In this document: piece by piece, positions 1-7,159 of the stretch | Layout of the letters: every line of letters begins with the position of its first letter | Position numbering within the stretch: the first letter of the stretch is position 1 | DNA from: Candidatus Eisenbergiella stercorigallinarum | GTDB taxonomy: Bacteria > Bacillota > Clostridia > Lachnospirales > Lachnospiraceae | Reading direction: 5' to 3' | Assembly: GCA_019120525.1 (NCBI GenBank) | Contig: DWUW01000067.1 | Span: 1 to 21,062 of the forward strand | Length of the DNA: 21,062 bases | Program-made: the position numbers and the translations under genes | Notes under the pieces: model-generated | Databases searched by the model: none | The model's input: only the letters and a program-made list of their open reading frames with translations | Told to the model about the DNA's origin: nothing

Positions 1-125
1 GGGCTGCTGCCCGTTTCGGCACCGGATGCCGGAGCGCCGTCCCGGAGCAGGGGCCGGATGCGGAACACCTGTCCCGAATCCATGATGGTTCTTATATCAA
101 AATCTGTCAGAATTCTTTCGTACAT
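1..125 (-). CDS. 8-oxoguanine DNA glycosylase-like protein, N-terminal fragment
   Basis: Only the first 41 codons lie in the window; the gene runs off the left edge. The start ATG (complement 125-123) is preceded by AAGG with about six bases of spacing. The visible protein starts MYERILTDFDIRTIMDSGQVFRIRPL. A short segment of the form DFD...I.DSGQ.FR is typical of the N-terminal domain of OGG/AlkA-type glycosylases in clostridia, which excise oxidised guanine in base excision repair. The catalytic helix-hairpin-helix with its Lys/Asp pair lies outside the window, so the call rests on the N-terminus alone. Residues 27-41 (rich in Gly, Ala, Pro, Ser) look like a loop or insertion. A strong promoter lies about 70 bases upstream. 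Another helix-hairpin-helix glycosylase is the main alternative. Confidence 0.55.
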   Translation of the reverse strand, partial: MYERILTDFDIRTIMDSGQVFRIRPLLRDGAPASGAETGSS

Positions 126-194
126 AGTAATCCTTATTCTGAAGAAAAACTTCGACTTCTCACATTCTGTTGATGCATGACGGCTCGCGTAATC

Positions 195-223
195 ATTGTA
201 GCAGGCCGCACGGATAATTTCAA
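195..223 (-). promoter_or_regulatory. Promoter for the glycosylase-like gene
   Basis: On the minus strand, TTGAAA (223-218) and TACAAT (200-195) are separated by exactly 17 bases, and TG one base before the -10 makes it an extended -10. It would start transcription near 188, giving a leader of about 60 bases. The match to the sigma-A consensus is close; activity is inferred. Confidence 0.6.
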
Positions 224-338
224 TCAAATGCCTCTCTCTGGCATATGGGGCTGAACACGCTGAAGCAGACCTCATACACTGCCGATTAAACGACAGGCGA
301 TTCGATACCCGAAAAGATTTGGTCCCTGAATAAAATGA

Positions 339-367
339 TTGAGAAGCTGGAAAGAGTATGCTATACT
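339..367 (+). promoter_or_regulatory. Promoter of the holin-like mini-toxin gene
   Basis: TTGAGA (339-344) and TATACT (362-367) are 17 bases apart, with an extended -10 TG at 359-360. The predicted start near 374 gives a leader of about 90 bases before the toxin ATG, long for a 29-codon gene but usual for type I toxin messengers. Confidence 0.65.
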
Positions 368-417
368 GGCGGCACGGGAAGTCAGAATACACAAAAAGGC
401 GGCCTGCCCTTCCATTC

Positions 418-455
418 GGAGGGGCTGCCCCTCCAGACCAAAGAGGAAAGGAGGG
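418..455 (+). promoter_or_regulatory. Leader hairpin that can compete for the toxin ribosome binding site
   Basis: GGAGGGG (418-424) and CCCCTCC (428-434) form a tight seven-pair hairpin in the leader. The right arm also contains CCCTCC (429-434), exactly complementary to GGAGGG (450-455), the Shine-Dalgarno sequence of the toxin gene. The leader can therefore form either the upstream hairpin, leaving the site free, or a structure that hides it. This pairing is seen directly; a regulatory role is inferred from known type I toxin messengers whose binding site is masked. Confidence 0.4.
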
Positions 456-462
456 ATTGCCA

Positions 463-552
463 ATGGTTACATATGCTGATTTGATTCAGTTTTGTTTACT
501 CATTGTCACTCTCGTAGGGTTGTGTTATACAATCTTCGGGGGAAAGAAATAG
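463..552 (+). CDS. Putative holin-like toxin, 29-residue membrane peptide
   Basis: A 29-residue peptide, MVTYADLIQFCLLIVTLVGLCYTIFGGKK. It has one hydrophobic helix (about residues 7-25) and a basic end. This matches the putative holin-like toxin family (Hol_Tox) of Firmicutes, small membrane peptides of type I toxin-antitoxin loci related to TxpA and BsrG. The ATG at 463 is chosen because AGGAGGG (449-455) sits seven bases upstream; the in-frame ATG at 358 lies inside the promoter and cannot be the start. The gene has its own promoter, a structured leader, and a convergent promoter downstream that could make an antisense RNA over its 3' end. Toxicity is inferred from the family; the small size and absence of a conserved enzyme motif limit certainty. 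Confidence 0.65.
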   Translation: MVTYADLIQFCLLIVTLVGLCYTIFGGKK

Positions 553-648
553 CCGCCAACTACTGGGAATAGTTGACGGCTGATGTTAAAAAACATTTAG
601 CTTCAATCATTCAGGGGTAGGCCGTGTGTTTCTGGCTTTCCCTTTTTC
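543..648 (-). ncRNA. Candidate antisense antitoxin RNA overlapping the toxin 3' end
   Basis: A promoter at 655-683 on the minus strand would start an RNA near 648 running into the 3' end of the toxin gene. It meets a 12-pair stem (581-570 with 562-551, one G-U pair on this strand) followed by ATTTCTTTCC, a plausible weak terminator, giving an RNA of about 105 bases. The stem is better paired in the minus-strand RNA (G-U) than in the plus-strand RNA (C-A mismatch). The layout is that of TxpA/RatA and BsrG/SR4, where toxin and antitoxin RNAs overlap at their 3' ends. The RNA itself is predicted only. Confidence 0.4.
551..581 (-). terminator. Stem-loop after the toxin gene; terminator of the antisense RNA
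   Basis: AGCCGCCAACTA (551-562) and TAGTTGACGGCT (570-581) form a 12-position stem with a seven-base loop. On the minus strand it is followed by a U-rich run, suiting it to end the antisense RNA. On the plus strand no T-run follows, so it would stabilise rather than end the toxin messenger. Confidence 0.4.
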
Positions 649-654
649 ATTATC

Positions 655-683
655 AATATAACACATTTGGCAGCGGAGGGCAA
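655..683 (-). promoter_or_regulatory. Convergent promoter facing the toxin gene
   Basis: On the minus strand, TTGCCC (683-678), a 17-base spacer and TATATT (660-655), with extended -10 TG at 663-662. It points at the 3' end of the mini-toxin gene and no protein gene lies directly in front of it, which suggests an antisense RNA. Confidence 0.45.
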
Positions 684-894
684 GAACCAGATAAAATTTT
701 ATCCAGATTCGAATGATTTTGAGATTACTTTTCTCATAGAGAAGGCATGAAACTCTCTTCAAATGATTCCGTGGAATGCTTATGTCCATATAACGGCCGA
801 AAAACAGGATTTTTGATCATATAAAATGCCCTGCAGACAGTCCCAAATATAAAAAGCCATTCTGAACCCTGCGGATAGTGGAAAAATTGTATTT
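684..894. other. Intergenic stretch with nothing recognised
   Basis: AT-rich DNA between the toxin locus and the terminator of the methyltransferase gene. The longest open frame here (minus, 607-789) has no ribosome binding site and resembles no family I know. No tRNA, repeat or convincing promoter was seen. Confidence 0.5.
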
Positions 895-933
895 AAAAGG
901 GAACGCATCACGGAAACGATGTGCTCCCTTTTT
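895..933. terminator. Bidirectional terminator downstream of rlmI
   Basis: AAAAGGGA (895-902) pairs with TCCCTTTT (925-932), and the stem continues inward through CGCATC/GATGTG with one mismatch and one wobble. An A-run on the left and a T-run on the right allow termination in both directions. It lies 54 bases after the rlmI stop and would also stop read-through from the toxin locus. Confidence 0.7.
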
Positions 934-986
934 ATATATCTACTGTCCCTTTGATTTTACACCATTTACTGTACTATTCTCAGGCC

Positions 987-2219
987 CTAGATCTCCTCCC
1001 TCACCTGAAAAATATAGAACTTGAGATAATACGACTCGTCCGCCGCCCAGAGGATGGGGTGGTCGCAGCATTGGGTGCCGAAATAGACCTGGCGGAGGCG
1101 TTTGTGAGCGCCGTGGGCCGCTTCCCGGATGGTTTTGGAAAAAAGCTCCGGATCCATGAAATGGGAGCAGGAGCAGGTGACGAGAAAGCCGCCGTCCTCC
1201 ACCAGCTTCAGGCCGCGCAGATTGATCTCCCGGTATCCCTTCACCGCGTTTTTAATCGAACTGCGGGATTTGGTGAAGGCGGGAGGATCCAGGATGACCA
1301 CGCCGTAGCGCTCCCCTTCGGCTTCCAGGCGGGGAAGCAGAGCGAACACGTCCGCGCAGGTAAAATGCACCCGGTCCTCAAGGCCGTTTAAGCGGGCGTT
1401 TTCCTCTGCCATGTCGATGCCGGTCTGAGAAGCGTCCACGCCGAGAACGTCCGCCGCTCCGGCTTTTCCGGCGTTCAGGGCGAAGGAGCCGGTGTGGGTG
1501 AAGCAGTCCAGTACCCGTTTGCCGGGGCATATTCTGTGAATGGCGGCCCGGTTGTTTTTCTGATCCAGGAAAAAGCCGGTTTTCTGGCCATCCTGCACGT
1601 CGACCAGATATTTCACACCGTTTTCCTCGATCTGTACGCGGGTGTCGAAAGGCTCGGAAAGAAAGCCCTTGAAGCGTTCCATGCCTTCCTGAAGGCGGAC
1701 TTTGGCGTCGCTTCGCTCATAGACGCCGCGCACGGAAATGCCGTCTTCGGCAAGCGCGCGCCGGAGGATATCAAGGATCAGAGGCTTGAAGCGGTTGATG
1801 CCAAGCGCCAGGGATTCCACCACCAGCACGTCGGAAAACTTGTCCACCACCAGGCCGGGGAACCAGTCCGCCTCCCCGAAGATGAGCCGGCAGCTTCCCG
1901 TATCCACTGTCCGCTTCCGGTATTCCCAGGCGTCCCGCACCCGTTTTTCCCAGAAAGCGTCGTCGATTACCGTATCCTTCCTGCGGGCGAGCAGGCGCAC
2001 CGTAATTTTGGAGCGACGGTTGATGAAGCCTGTTCCCAGAAAGAAGCCGTCGAAGTCCAGCACATGGACCAGGCCGCCGTCTGGGACTTCTTCGTCCGTG
2101 GAAGAGGAGACGGACGCGATTTCATTGTCGTAAACCCACATGCCGCCCGCCTTGAGGGAGCGTCCTGCGCCCTTTTTCAGGGTGACGGCGCCGGTTATGG
2201 TATAGAGTGTATTCTGCAT
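987..2219 (-). CDS. rlmI: RlmI-like 23S rRNA (cytosine-5) methyltransferase
   Basis: A 410-residue class I SAM-dependent RNA methyltransferase, close to the length of E. coli RlmI (396), which makes m5C1962 in 23S rRNA. Residues 1-80 form the PUA-like RNA-binding part. A middle segment has EADWFPGLVVDKF (116-128), and DGQKTGFFLDQ (210-220) leads into the Rossmann fold. SAM-binding motif I is VLDCFTHTGSF (236-246), motif IV is DPPAF (311-315), and TCSCSH (348-353) carries the likely catalytic Cys351. GGAGG lies a few bases before the ATG. The gene is alone, divergent from lacZ, and ends before a clear terminator. The family is well supported; the exact modified base is inferred from RlmI, and the B. 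subtilis relative YwbD is equally close in kind. Confidence 0.85.
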   Translation of the reverse strand: MQNTLYTITGAVTLKKGAGRSLKAGGMWVYDNEIASVSSSTDEEVPDGGLVHVLDFDGFFLGTGFINRRSKITVRLLARRKDTVIDDAFWEKRVRDAWEYRKRTVDTGSCRLIFGEADWFPGLVVDKFSDVLVVESLALGINRFKPLILDILRRALAEDGISVRGVYERSDAKVRLQEGMERFKGFLSEPFDTRVQIEENGVKYLVDVQDGQKTGFFLDQKNNRAAIHRICPGKRVLDCFTHTGSFALNAGKAGAADVLGVDASQTGIDMAEENARLNGLEDRVHFTCADVFALLPRLEAEGERYGVVILDPPAFTKSRSSIKNAVKGYREINLRGLKLVEDGGFLVTCSCSHFMDPELFSKTIREAAHGAHKRLRQVYFGTQCCDHPILWAADESYYLKFYIFQVREEI

Positions 2220-2282
2220 GCTTTCCTCCAGTCTGAAGCGTATTTTCTTTTTTCATTTTCCGCTTTCTTTTGCGGATTCCGC

Positions 2283-2311
2283 TTGTAAGTGTATCACATT
2301 TTCATTATAAT
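2283..2311 (+). promoter_or_regulatory. lacZ promoter with upstream dyad
   Basis: TTGTAA (2283-2288) and a perfect TATAAT (2306-2311) are 17 bases apart; transcription would start near 2318. Touching the -35 is the perfect dyad GCGGATTCCGC (2272-2282), and its half CCGC also occurs at 2260-2263, so a regulator could bind here. The dyad is visible; its role is inferred. Confidence 0.65.
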
Positions 2312-2351
2312 TTACAGTATCACAATGGGAGCGGGGAATCTGCCCGCAAGG

Positions 2352-2378
2352 CCCATGTCCGCCATAGACGGACACGGG
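2352..2378 (+). other. Inverted repeat in the lacZ leader
   Basis: CCCATGTCCG (2352-2361) and CGGACACGGG (2369-2378) form a ten-position dyad with one mismatch and a seven-base loop, about 35 bases after the predicted start of transcription. It could be an operator placed downstream of the promoter or a leader hairpin. There is no T-run, so it is not a terminator. Confidence 0.35.
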
Positions 2379-2413
2379 TAATACGATCAGAAGAACGGGG
2401 GTTTACAAGGCGT

Positions 2414-5400
2414 ATGATTCTGGAAAAATACTATGAGAACCCGGAAGTCCTGCATGTGGGGTGCGAGGAAACAAGAAGCTGGTATGTGCCGCTGGATGAA
2501 AAGGAGAAGGAGACGGGGAGGCTCCTTTCCAGCGTGGACTGGCGGTTCGGCTATTTCCCCTGTATAGAGGATGTGCCGGAATTTTACAAAAAGGATTTTG
2601 ACGAGGAGAGCTTCGGCAGGCTGGAGGTGCCTTCCTGCTGGCAGATGGCGGGCTACGACCAGAAGCACTATACCAACACCCGTTATCCGTTTCCCTGCGA
2701 TCCGCCCTATGTGCCGGACAACAATCCCTGCGGGGCGTACATCAAGGATTTTGACCTGGATAAAAATGAGGCGAAGAAGGCGCAGTTCCTTTATTTTGAG
2801 GGAGTGGATTCCTGCTTTTACGTGTGGGTGAACGGGAAATTCGTGGGCTACAGCCAGGTTTCCCACAGTCCCAGCGAGTTTGACATCACGGGGAAGACGA
2901 AGGCGGGAAGGAACCGGCTGGCCGTGCTGGTGCTGAAGTGGTGCGACGGAAGCTATCTGGAGGATCAGGATAAATTCCGTATGTCCGGCATTTTCCGGGA
3001 CGTGTATCTGTATCTGCGGCCGAAGGCGCATGTACGGGACTTCACGGTGACCACGCCTGTGGATTATGAAAAAAATACCGCGCAGGTTGCGGTAAAGCTG
3101 GAAACAGTGGGGGAACCGGAGACCGTCTGCCGCCTGTATGACGGACAGACGCTCCTGGGAGAGCGGACGCCGGACGCGGAAGGAAGGGTTTCCTTTGAGG
3201 TGGCGCAGCCGGTCCTGTGGAACGCGGAGGAGCCATATCTGTATCTGTTAAAGATCGCGACGCCGGAAGAAGTGATCCGCCAGAGCGTGGGGATCCGGAC
3301 CATCTGTATCCGCAACGGCGTGGTGCTCATCAATGAAAAGCCCGTGAAATTCAAGGGCGTCAACCGCCATGACAGCAGTCCGTTCACCGGCGCCGTGGTA
3401 TCGAAGGTGGACGCCATGTTCGATCTGCGGATCATGAAGGAGGCCAACATCAACGCCATCCGCACCAGCCATTATCCCAACGCGCCCTGGTTCCCGGAGC
3501 TGTGCAGCGAATGCGGCTTTTATCTCATCGCCGAGGCGGATCTGGAATCCCACGGCGTGCAGGATCAGTATGGCGGCAGCACGGAGAAGACCTTCAGCCA
3601 GCTGGTGGAGGATCCTTCCTACCGGGAAGCGGTGATCGACCGTACCCGGAGAAATGTGCTGCGGGACAAGAACCAGTGCAGCGTGATCTTCTGGTCTTTG
3701 GGTAACGAGTCCGGCATGGGGACGAGCATCGAAGAGGCCGGACGCTGGGTGAAGCAGCAGGATCCCACCAGGCTGGTGCATTATGAGAGCTGCCATTTCC
3801 AGCCCGAAGGCCATGAGAAGGACGAATCCATGTTTGATGTGGAAAGCCATATGTATGCTTCCACGCAGTGGATCGACGAATATTTTGCCGCGCCCGGGGA
3901 GAAAAAGCCCTTTGTGCAGTGTGAGTTTGTGCATGCCATGGGGAACGGCCCGGGGGATATCGAAGATTATATGCAGCAGATCTACAAATACGATGGCTTC
4001 TGCGGCGGCTTCGTGTGGGAGTGGTGCGACCACGCCACCTACGAGGGCAAGGCGGAGGACGGCAGGGCGATCTACCATTACGGCGGAGACGCGGGAGAAT
4101 ATCCGCACGACGGCAATTTCTGCATGGACGGCCTGGTGTTCCCGGACCGCAGGCCCCACGAAGGGCTGTATGAGTGGAAAAACTGCATCCGTCCCATCCG
4201 CGCGGAGCTGACCAACCGGAAAAAGGGGATCGTCCGTCTGCATAACATGCTGGATTTCAGGAACACGGAGGGCTTCGTGCGCCTGCAGTATGAGATCAAA
4301 AAGGCGGGAGAGCTGCTCGCGGAAGGGGCGCTGGACGTTCTGGACATCGAGCCGCACGGCTTTACCGATTACCAGATCGGGCTTCCCGGCACGAAGGAGG
4401 AGGACTGCTACCTGCTTCTGACCTATTTCCAGGCGTCGAAGGATAAGCTGACCCAGACCGGCCATCTGATGGGCTTCGACCAGATCCCGCTTTCCGCGTT
4501 TAAGGAAAAGGAGCTTCCCTTTGAAAAGAGCGCTTCCGGAGAAAAGGGCGGCGTAGCGCTGACGGAGACGCCGTACGTATTCTGTGTGGAAGGAAAGGGT
4601 TTCCGCTACGAGTTCGGTAAGAAGGAAGGGAATTTCCTTCGTATGGAAAAGGGCGGCAGCCCCTGTATCAGCGCCCCGGTGGAGTGGAACGTGTGGCGCG
4701 CCCCCACAGACAATGACAGATATATCATGATGGAATGGAAAAAGGCAGGATATGACAGAAGCACGGTGAAGGTATACCGGGCAGAAGCGAAGGTGCGCCA
4801 GAATACGGCGGTCATCACCTGTGAGTTTTCCATCGCCGCTCCGGTGGTCCAGCCTTTCCTTCGCCTGCATGCGGTCTGGAGCGTCAACGCGGAGGGGCAG
4901 GTGAAGCTTTCCCTGGAAGGAAAACGGAATCCCGTCTTCCCGTTCCTGCCCAGGTTCGGCCTGCGGTTTTTCCTGCCGGAAACGGCGCGGGAGGAAGGCG
5001 GCGCGGCGGATGCCGGGAGCATGCCGGTAACCTACTATGGATATGGCCCGCATGAAAGCTACATCGACAAGCACAGGGCAAGCTATATGGATGTATTTTC
5101 TTCCACAGTGGGCGCGCTGCATCAGGATTATGTCCGCCCGCAGGAGAACGGAAGCCATTACAACTGCCATTATGTGCAGGCGGGAGCCCTGCGCGCGCAG
5201 GGAAAGCGGCCCTTCTCCTTTAACGCGTCCGTCTACACCCAGGAGGAGCTGACGGAGAAGAAGCATAATTATGAGCTGGAAAAGGCCGGGTGCGCGGTGG
5301 TCTGCATCGATTACAAGATGAGCGGCGTGGGTTCCAATTCCTGCGGCCCCGAGCTCCTTGAGCAGTACCGGTTCGATGAAGAAGAATTTCAGTGGGAGAT

Positions 5401-5428
5401 GCTGTATACTTTTGGAGACAGGAATTGA
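2414..5428 (+). CDS. lacZ: Beta-galactosidase, glycoside hydrolase family 2 (LacZ type)
   Basis: A 1004-residue enzyme of full LacZ length that hydrolyses terminal beta-galactosides such as lactose. The N-terminal sugar-binding domain includes VPSCWQMAGYD and YFEGVDSCFYVWVNGKFVGY. The TIM barrel carries GNESGMG with the acid/base Glu432 and CEFVHAMGNGPG with the nucleophile Glu504, matching E. coli Glu461 and Glu537. The C-terminal beta-sandwich holds the usual APTDNDR segment. The ATG at 2414 is preferred: a longer frame from a TTG at 2270 would begin upstream of the -35 and add 48 residues with no family resemblance. Its ribosome binding site (AAGG at 2407, spacing three) is weak. No signal peptide is seen, so it acts in the cytoplasm. 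No transporter is adjacent; the nearest sugar symporter is 9 kb away on the other strand. Confidence 0.93.
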   Translation: MILEKYYENPEVLHVGCEETRSWYVPLDEKEKETGRLLSSVDWRFGYFPCIEDVPEFYKKDFDEESFGRLEVPSCWQMAGYDQKHYTNTRYPFPCDPPYVPDNNPCGAYIKDFDLDKNEAKKAQFLYFEGVDSCFYVWVNGKFVGYSQVSHSPSEFDITGKTKAGRNRLAVLVLKWCDGSYLEDQDKFRMSGIFRDVYLYLRPKAHVRDFTVTTPVDYEKNTAQVAVKLETVGEPETVCRLYDGQTLLGERTPDAEGRVSFEVAQPVLWNAEEPYLYLLKIATPEEVIRQSVGIRTICIRNGVVLINEKPVKFKGVNRHDSSPFTGAVVSKVDAMFDLRIMKEANINAIRTSHYPNAPWFPELCSECGFYLIAEADLESHGVQDQYGGSTEKTFSQLVEDPSYREAVIDRTRRNVLRDKNQCSVIFWSLGNESGMGTSIEEAGRWVKQQDPTRLVHYESCHFQPEGHEKDESMFDVESHMYASTQWIDEYFAAPGEKKPFVQCEFVHAMGNGPGDIEDYMQQIYKYDGFCGGFVWEWCDHATYEGKAEDGRAIYHYGGDAGEYPHDGNFCMDGLVFPDRRPHEGLYEWKNCIRPIRAELTNRKKGIVRLHNMLDFRNTEGFVRLQYEIKKAGELLAEGALDVLDIEPHGFTDYQIGLPGTKEEDCYLLLTYFQASKDKLTQTGHLMGFDQIPLSAFKEKELPFEKSASGEKGGVALTETPYVFCVEGKGFRYEFGKKEGNFLRMEKGGSPCISAPVEWNVWRAPTDNDRYIMMEWKKAGYDRSTVKVYRAEAKVRQNTAVITCEFSIAAPVVQPFLRLHAVWSVNAEGQVKLSLEGKRNPVFPFLPRFGLRFFLPETAREEGGAADAGSMPVTYYGYGPHESYIDKHRASYMDVFSSTVGALHQDYVRPQENGSHYNCHYVQAGALRAQGKRPFSFNASVYTQEELTEKKHNYELEKAGCAVVCIDYKMSGVGSNSCGPELLEQYRFDEEEFQWEMLYTFGDRN

Positions 5429-5459
5429 CAGAAAACCATAGTGACAGCACGGTAATGTT

Positions 5460-5504
5460 CCGGCGGGCATGGGGCAACAGGCTCCGGCCCGCCGGATGGT
5501 TTTT
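5460..5504 (+). terminator. lacZ terminator
   Basis: CCGGCGGGC (5460-5468) pairs perfectly with GCCCGCCGG (5487-5495). A shorter inner stem GGGGC/GCTCC closes the loop, and five T residues follow at 5500-5504. It separates lacZ from the downstream mgtC-like gene. Confidence 0.7.
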
Positions 5505-5568
5505 GGAAGAGCGGGATACGTTTGGCAGGTATCCGTATGGGAACCGGAACCAGGAGGCGAAAGAGAAA

Positions 5569-6252
5569 ATGAATATCAACTGGATGAATGAACTGATCTG
5601 GGTAGCGCGGATCGCGGCGGCGACCCTGTGCGGGGCCTGTATCGGTTATGAGAGAGAGAACAACCTGAAAACAGCGGGGATCCGCACGCATTCCATTGTG
5701 GCCCTGACCTCCTGCCTGATGATGCTGGTGAGTAAATATGGTTTTGCGGACGTCCTTGGGGCGAACGTGAATCTGGATCCTTCCCGGATCGCGGCGGGGA
5801 TCGTGACTGCCATCGGTTTTCTTGGCGCGGGCGTGATCTTCACCAGAAAGCTGACGGTCAGCGGACTGACCACTTCCGCGGGGCTTTGGGCCACCGTAGG
5901 CATCGGGGTGGCGATGGGAAGCGGTATGTACATCATTGCCGTATTCGCCACGCTGCTGGTCCTCGGGCTGCAGTTCTTCTTTCACAGAAGCGCCCGGCTG
6001 GTCAGGAACGCTTCCGTGGAAAAGGTGACCCTGCGTGTCCGCCAGGACGCGGATGTGCGGGCCATTCTGGCTGACTGTATCGAACTGTCAAAAGTGAGGG
6101 TACAGAGCTTCAGCGCCGTAAAGCTTCCGGACGGGCTTCTGGAGGTTAAGGTGCTTCTGGTGCTTCCGGAGGTCTGTGAGATCCGGAAGATCCTTGACAC
6201 ATTGAATAAGGCGGAAGAGATCGTGGCGGCAGAGGTTACGGCGGAAGGATAA
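5569..6252 (+). CDS. MgtC/SapB family membrane protein
   Basis: A 227-residue membrane protein of the MgtC/SapB family. The hydrophobic N-terminal part (about residues 8-140) holds the family signatures GYERE, GIRTHS, DPSRIAAGIVTAIGFLGAGVIF and GLTTSAGLWATVGIGVA with four to five membrane helices. The last 80 residues form a soluble, ACT-like domain. Characterised members affect growth at low magnesium, acid tolerance or virulence, in part by modulating the F-type ATP synthase; the role here is unknown. The ATG at 5569 is chosen because the family begins at this point and AGGAGG (5552-5557) precedes it, though the spacing of 11 is long. A longer frame reaching back to 5392 would overlap lacZ and its terminator. 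Upstream GGATAC (5514-5519) and GTATCC (5529-5534) form a small inverted repeat. No clear promoter was found. Confidence 0.85.
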   Translation: MNINWMNELIWVARIAAATLCGACIGYERENNLKTAGIRTHSIVALTSCLMMLVSKYGFADVLGANVNLDPSRIAAGIVTAIGFLGAGVIFTRKLTVSGLTTSAGLWATVGIGVAMGSGMYIIAVFATLLVLGLQFFFHRSARLVRNASVEKVTLRVRQDADVRAILADCIELSKVRVQSFSAVKLPDGLLEVKVLLVLPEVCEIRKILDTLNKAEEIVAAEVTAEG

Positions 6253-6294
6253 ATAGTCTCTCTTTATGCTGACATATTGAAAAAGAAAAAATAT

Positions 6295-6347
6295 TTATTG
6301 TAAATCAATAAAAATATATTGACTTTCAATGCCAACCATGGTATTTT
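6295..6347 (+). promoter_or_regulatory. Promoter and candidate operators of the DUF2975-XRE-DUF4153 operon
   Basis: TTGACT (6319-6324) and TATTTT (6342-6347) are 17 bases apart. A dyad TTATTG-N5-CAATAA (6295-6311) lies just upstream, and a second, ATTGA-CTT-TCAAT (6318-6330), covers the -35 itself. Both share ATTG/CAAT halves, so a dimeric repressor, perhaps the XRE protein encoded in the operon, could bind both. The promoter is clear from sequence; the operator role is inferred. Confidence 0.55.
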
Positions 6348-6445
6348 GATGGCAGAGCATGAGATGCCGTCCGGGGACGGCGCTCCGGATAGATGCCGGC
6401 GCTGTCCGCGGGAAAACTCTGAAAGAAGGGAAAGGGAACAAGGTC

Positions 6446-6895
6446 ATGAAAGAAAACATTCTGATCAGGGCGACCAAGCTGCTTTTGGATGTCATGTTTT
6501 TTGCGGGGATCGTGGTGATCGTGACTCTGCCGGTTTCCATCCGGGTCTATGGACAGTTCAACGGTCATTTTGCCCGGTACTATGTACAGCTCATTGTACT
6601 TTTTGGTGTATCCGGCATTCTTGCGGAGCTGATTCTGTATGAGCTGCGGCGGATGTTCCGGACGGTCCTGGCGAATGACTGCTTTGTGGAGGCCAATGTG
6701 AAGAGCCTGGACCGGATGGGGACCTACAGCTTTCTGATCGCGCTGGTGACGGCGGGGCGGATGGTCCTGTATCTGACCCCTGCGGTGCTGATCATCATTC
6801 TGGTCTTTGTGATCGCGGGATTGTTCAGCAAGGTGCTCAGCCAGGTGTTTGACCGGGCGGTGGCCTACAAGCTGGAAAACGATCTGACCATTTGA
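6446..6895 (+). CDS. DUF2975 family membrane protein
   Basis: A 149-residue protein with four predicted membrane helices (roughly residues 10-35, 45-70, 88-110 and 112-135) and the pattern of DUF2975 proteins. These are nearly always next to a short XRE regulator of the YozG kind, as here. Between helices 2 and 3 the segment LRRMFRTVLANDCFVEANVKSLDRMG matches the family's conserved cytoplasmic loop. The biochemical role is unknown; a common idea is a membrane sensor or partner for the regulator. The ATG at 6446 has AAGG six bases upstream; an in-frame start at 6359 would add 29 residues unlike the family. It is first in a three-gene operon, 30 bases before the XRE gene. Confidence 0.75.
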   Translation: MKENILIRATKLLLDVMFFAGIVVIVTLPVSIRVYGQFNGHFARYYVQLIVLFGVSGILAELILYELRRMFRTVLANDCFVEANVKSLDRMGTYSFLIALVTAGRMVLYLTPAVLIIILVFVIAGLFSKVLSQVFDRAVAYKLENDLTI

Positions 6896-6925
6896 AAAGC
6901 GGCGGGACAGGGAAAAGGGGAAGCT

Positions 6926-7159
6926 ATGTCGATAGTGATCAATCTGGACGTGATGATGGCAAAGAGGAAAAAGGGGCTGACGGAGCTGGCGGGAGAGGTG
7001 GATATCACCCTCGCCAATCTGTCGATCCTGAAGAACAATAAGGCGAAGGCGGTGCGGCTTTCCACGCTGAACGCGATCTGCAGGGCGCTGGACTGCCAGC
7101 CCGGCGATATTCTGCAGTATGTGGAAGACGACGCGGAGGAAACAGAGAATGGAAAATGA
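6926..7159 (+). CDS. Short XRE-family helix-turn-helix regulator (YozG-like)
   Basis: A 77-residue DNA-binding protein consisting almost only of a helix-turn-helix domain. Residues 3-67 carry the pattern MAKRKKGLTELAGEVDITLANLSILKNNKAKAVRLSTLNAICRALDCQPGDILQY, typical of the YozG/Cro-like group linked to DUF2975 genes. An acidic tail follows. AAGGGG precedes the ATG by about five bases. The gene overlaps the next one by 11 bases, which suggests coupled translation. It probably represses its own operon through the ATTG/CAAT dyads upstream of DUF2975; that target is inferred from position. Confidence 0.8.
   Translation: MSIVINLDVMMAKRKKGLTELAGEVDITLANLSILKNNKAKAVRLSTLNAICRALDCQPGDILQYVEDDAEETENGK

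Noticed and set aside
607..789. A 60-codon minus-strand frame in the toxin locus
   Set aside because: No ribosome binding site, no recognised family, and it overlaps the likely antisense promoter.
2270..2413. TTG start giving lacZ 48 more residues
   Set aside because: It would begin upstream of the -35 of a near-consensus promoter, and the added residues do not match the family.
3248..5470. A 740-codon open frame on the minus strand opposite lacZ
   Set aside because: It mirrors the codon bias of lacZ, has no ribosome binding site and resembles no family; lacZ on the other strand is certain.
5505..5568. Magnesium riboswitch before the mgtC-like gene
   Set aside because: The space after the lacZ terminator is only about 65 bases, too short for an M-box, and only one small inverted repeat is present.
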